Of a stretch of 64,000 nt of DNA, positions 63,041 to 64,000 are shown piece after piece. The DNA is from Cristatella mucedo (taxonomy: Eukaryota > Bryozoa > Phylactolaemata > Cristatellidae). Each line of letters opens with the position of its first letter. Within the stretch, counting starts at the first letter, position 1. The position numbers were made by a program, and so were the translations under genes. The stretch spans positions 1-64,000 of the forward strand of contig WPIO01000372.1 of the NCBI GenBank assembly GCA_009760855.2, given 5' to 3'. The notes beneath the pieces are model-generated. The model did no database searches. It worked only from the letters and a program-made list of their open reading frames with translations, and had not been told where the DNA came from.

Positions 63041-64000
63041 TGTGTTATTTCCGTGGGAAAAGCTTGAAACAAGGTGAAGCACTCTGCTGCCAGCCAGCCC
63101 ACGCTCCGACATGCAGATTTGAAGTTTCTTGATATTCCGCGATCTGCTGCAAACTCGTGCGAAATGTGTTATTGATGTTCGAAATGCTTGAACCAGGTGC
63201 AGCACTCTGCTGCCAGCCTGCTCACGCTCCGACATGTAGATTTGAAGTTTCTAGATATTCCGCGATCTGCTGCGAACTCGTGCGAAATGTGTTATTTCCG
63301 TGCGAAAAGCTTGAAACAAGGTGAAGCACTCTGCTGCCAGCCAGCCCACGCTCCGACATGCAGATTTGAAGTTTCTCGATTTTCGCGATCTGCTGCGAAC
63401 TCGTGCGAAATGTGTTATTTACGCGCCAAATGCTTGAAACAAGGTGCAGCACTCTGCTGCTAGCCAGCTCACCATCCGACACCTAGATTTGAAGTTTCTA
63501 GATATTCCACGATCTGCTGCCAAATCGTGCAAAATGTGTTATTTACGTGCAAAATGCTTGAAACAAGGTGCAGCACTCTGCTGCCAGCCAGCTCGCGCTT
63601 CGACATGTAGATTTGAAGTTTCTAGATATTCCGCGATCTGCTGCAAACTCGTGCGAAATGTGTTATTGATGTTCGAAATGCTTGAACCAGGTGCAGCTCT
63701 CTGTTGGCAGCCAGGGCATGCTCCGACATGCAGATTTGAAGTTTCTAGATATTCTGCGATCTGCTGCAAACTCGTGCGAAATGTGTTATTTACGTTCAAA
63801 ACGCTTGAACCAGGTGCAGCACTCTGTTGCCAGCCAGCACACACTCCGACATGCAGATTTAAAGTTTCTAGATATTCCGCGATCTGCTGCGAACTCGTGC
63901 GAAATGTGTTATTTCCGTGCGAAAAGCTTGAAACAAGGTGAAGCCCTTAGGTGACAGCCAGCTCAGGCTCCGACATGTAGATTTGAAGTCTCTAGATATT
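63041..64000. repeat. Mixed-subtype territory M9, cut by the window end
   Basis: 63098-63373 matches 38040-38315 (offset 25058, shared rare TTTCTTGATATTCC and GCCTGCTCACG). 63345-63960 matches 58265-58880 (offset 5080). The final 60 bases begin another copy of the CCCTTAGGTGACAGCC and AAGTCTCTAGATATT unit seen at 37401, 50107 and 60222. The order of blocks differs from M8, so M9 is rearranged relative to it. Confidence 0.82.

Larger units (their letters stand above)
1..64000. repeat. 124-bp tandem satellite array filling the window
   Basis: Every part of the window is a copy of one 124-bp unit in one orientation. Starting each unit at its GATTTGAAG motif, starts fall at 11, 135, 259 and so on to the last at 63980. 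Allowing for nine shortened units this gives about 520 units. The consensus has 30 A, 31 C, 30 G and 33 T. Most units are 123-126 bp; single-base gains and losses are common in the A-run before GCTTGAAAC and in the CTAGATATTCC stretch. No flanking unique DNA is present, so the array continues beyond both ends. I do not recognise the family. A long single-family array is typical of eukaryotic heterochromatin; chromosomal location is inference. Confidence 0.98.

Noticed and set aside
1-64000. Hundreds of open frames of 60-246 codons on both strands, giving a cysteine-rich translated repeat
   Set aside because: They recur every 124 bp with the same sequence. Since 124 is not a multiple of 3, the frame shifts at each unit and closes in the third frame at stops within GATTTGA, CTAG and CTTGA. 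The longer ones arise only where indels skip a stop. No start context, codon bias or protein family supports coding.
1-64000. CRISPR array
   Set aside because: There are no unique spacers between constant repeats; the whole 124-bp period is repeated and divergent over its full length, and no cas-like genes are present.
1-64000. CENP-B box in the unit
   Set aside because: I looked for the TTCG-(4)-A-(2)-CGGG core on both strands in the consensus and in the CCGGGATC and TTCGAG subtypes and found no match. A diverged box cannot be excluded by eye.
1-64000. Ribosomal RNA, tRNA or histone gene cluster
   Set aside because: The period is too short and no conserved RNA or histone sequence is recognisable in the unit.
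1-64000. Transposable element insertions within the array
   Set aside because: No stretch longer than a few bases departs from the satellite unit. Length anomalies are internal deletions or small insertions, without target-site duplications or foreign ends.
1-64000. Collapsed or artificial assembly
   Set aside because: Blocks differ by private variants (for example two-base insertions near 28272 and 28487, and the GAACTACTTG pair), which argues against simple duplicated contigs. Read support cannot be examined here, so local errors remain possible.

Overview
The whole 64-kb window is one uninterrupted satellite-DNA array. Its unit is 124 bp long (about 49% GC), and about 520 units follow each other head to tail in one orientation. 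I found no sequence that is not a version of this unit: no gene, RNA gene, transposon, unique spacer or array edge. The long pure array and its layered organisation point to a eukaryotic chromosome, such as centromeric, pericentromeric, subtelomeric or other heterochromatin. I do not recognise the repeat family and cannot name the organism.

The many open frames are a mechanical result of the unit length. Because 124 is 3n+1, each frame moves to the next one at every unit boundary. One of the three + strand frames carries stops near unit positions 5, 14 and 74, so an intact stretch always yields a near-identical 98-codon frame every 124 bp. I therefore annotate no CDS.

The array has two kinds of territory that alternate along the window. 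Homogeneous territories (about 5.35-7.47, 8.87-12.0, 17.04-23.85, 32.1-37.4, 40.0-44.5, 45.4-47.8, 50.25-56.4 and 60.4-63.0 kb) consist mostly of near-consensus units. Mixed territories (1-5.35, 7.47-8.87, 12.0-17.04, 23.85-32.1, 37.4-40.0, 44.5-45.4, 47.8-50.25, 56.4-60.4 and 63.0-64.0 kb) consist of divergent unit subtypes in fixed recurring orders. They behave as higher-order modules.

The mixed territories are related by segmental duplications of 0.3-2.45 kb that keep constant offsets: 47.8-50.25 with 57.9-60.37 kb; 37.9-39.96 with 56.4-58.6 kb; 2.74-4.47 with 25.2-26.8 kb; 13.7-14.9 with 27.9-29.2 and 7.5-8.2 kb; 24.07-25.02 with 30.94-31.89 kb; 1-0.85 with 4.46-5.31 kb; and several smaller ones. 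Short 248-bp dimer repeats, nine internally deleted units and a probable gene-conversion patch record how the array was rearranged. The most notable result is this two-compartment architecture, in which divergent modules move as blocks and are separated by stretches that look freshly homogenised. Offsets, subtypes and breakpoints were read by eye. Percent identities were not computed.
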